Below are positions 63,723-64,000 of a stretch of 64,000 nt of DNA, piece after piece. The notes under the pieces were generated by a model. That model searched no databases. It had not been told where the DNA came from and worked only from the letters and a program-made list of their open reading frames with translations. Each line of letters begins with the position of its first letter. Within the stretch, counting starts at the first letter, position 1. The translations under genes and the position numbers were made by a program. The stretch is from Lysobacterales bacterium (GTDB lineage Bacteria > Pseudomonadota > Gammaproteobacteria > Xanthomonadales > SZUA-36): NCBI GenBank assembly GCA_014238945.1, contig JABAAB010000093.1, positions 1 to 64,000 of the forward strand. The letters run 5' to 3'.

Positions 63723-64000
63723 ATGACCTTAATGAATTTCAATATTCGACAGTTTGTAATGACCCTGTTGACGGGGGCTGCACTCGCCAACGGCGTGCTG
63801 GCAGCAGAAATACCCGCTGATCATCGATCCGAACAGGTCGACTCCCTGTTTGCCTTTCTCGACGAGGGTGTGCGCCCGGGTGCGGCTGTCATGGTCATTG
63901 ACCATGGCAAGGTCGTGTACAGCAAGGGCTTTGGTTATGCAGACCTCGACAAGAAAGTTCGTATAACACCTGAATCGACTTTCCGGCTCGGGTCGGTCTC
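63723..64000 (+). CDS. Exported beta-lactamase-family serine hydrolase, 3' end outside the window
   Basis: The frame from ATG 63723 is open to the right edge (about 92 codons). AGGAG eight bases upstream supports the start. A signal peptide (VMTLLTGAALANGVLA) is followed by GVRPGAAVMVIDHGKVVYSK, GFGYADLDKKVRITPESTFR and LGSVS at the edge, the approach to the Ser-x-x-Lys active site of class C beta-lactamase-like esterases/D-peptidases. It would act in the periplasm. The C-terminal part cannot be judged. Confidence 0.85.
   Translation, partial: MTLMNFNIRQFVMTLLTGAALANGVLAAEIPADHRSEQVDSLFAFLDEGVRPGAAVMVIDHGKVVYSKGFGYADLDKKVRITPESTFRLGSV

Overview
This window looks like a stretch of chromosome from a free-living, probably marine, gammaproteobacterium. 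The strongest lineage clue is the glnA - DUF4124 - ntrB - ntrC block with sigma-54 and NtrC-type sites. A glnK-amtB pair, an aceB-aceA glyoxylate shunt operon, a TonB-dependent receptor and sulfotransferases fit the same picture. No genus can be named from sequence reading alone. I saw no rRNA, tRNA, CRISPR array or phage.

Layout. 1-3288: MFS transporter (cut by the edge), SDR oxidoreductase and M20 amidohydrolase, the SDR visibly GC-rich. 3391-4476: an IS3-family remnant without its right end. 4686-12304: a Ycf46-like AAA+ ATPase, a sulfotransferase, a Spy/CpxP-like protein, a frameshifted membrane acyltransferase, a lipoprotein/NlpC-P60-like pair, another lipoprotein, and a winged-helix regulator with a membrane partner behind tandem palindromic operators. 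12426-14741: a large TolB-like/TPR membrane protein.

14833-21512 is a five-gene catabolic cluster: sodium:solute symporter, MttB-family methyltransferase, Zn alcohol dehydrogenase, enolase-superfamily enzyme and beta-hydroxyacid dehydrogenase. 21668-25160 holds an exported esterase, a double cupin, an exported M20 hydrolase and a small membrane protein. 25363-35422 (minus strand) is the most interesting part: a compact nine-gene operon. In transcription order it encodes a MetF-like reductase, a second MttB-family methyltransferase, a corrinoid protein, DUF1638, a small 'virulence factor'-family protein, methyl-THF:corrinoid methyltransferase, a RACo-like activator with a 2Fe-2S domain, a HyuA-like ASKHA protein and a 4Fe-4S protein. 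Together these would strip methyl groups from a methylated amine onto cob(I)alamin, pass them to tetrahydrofolate and oxidise them. The 14.8-21.5 kb cluster has its own MttB but no corrinoid partner, so both MttB proteins may use the same corrinoid and folate machinery.

35759-37092: a yiaW-yiaV-like pair. 37301-38959: glnK-amtB behind a sigma-54 promoter. 39245-42132: aceB-aceA. 42237-44536: a DUF2628 protein and a decayed TolB/TPR locus. 44841-49459: exported M14 carboxypeptidase, PQQ-type sugar dehydrogenase-like protein and uppP. 49726-54232: the glnA/ntrBC operon. 54294-56349: three decayed genes (Rieske/glutamate synthase-like, GNAT, DUF2306). 56692-63556: an Asp/Asn hydroxylase-like 2OG enzyme, a TonB-dependent receptor, a TPR-sulfotransferase, a small exported protein and a protein of unknown family. 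A beta-lactamase-family serine hydrolase runs off the right edge.
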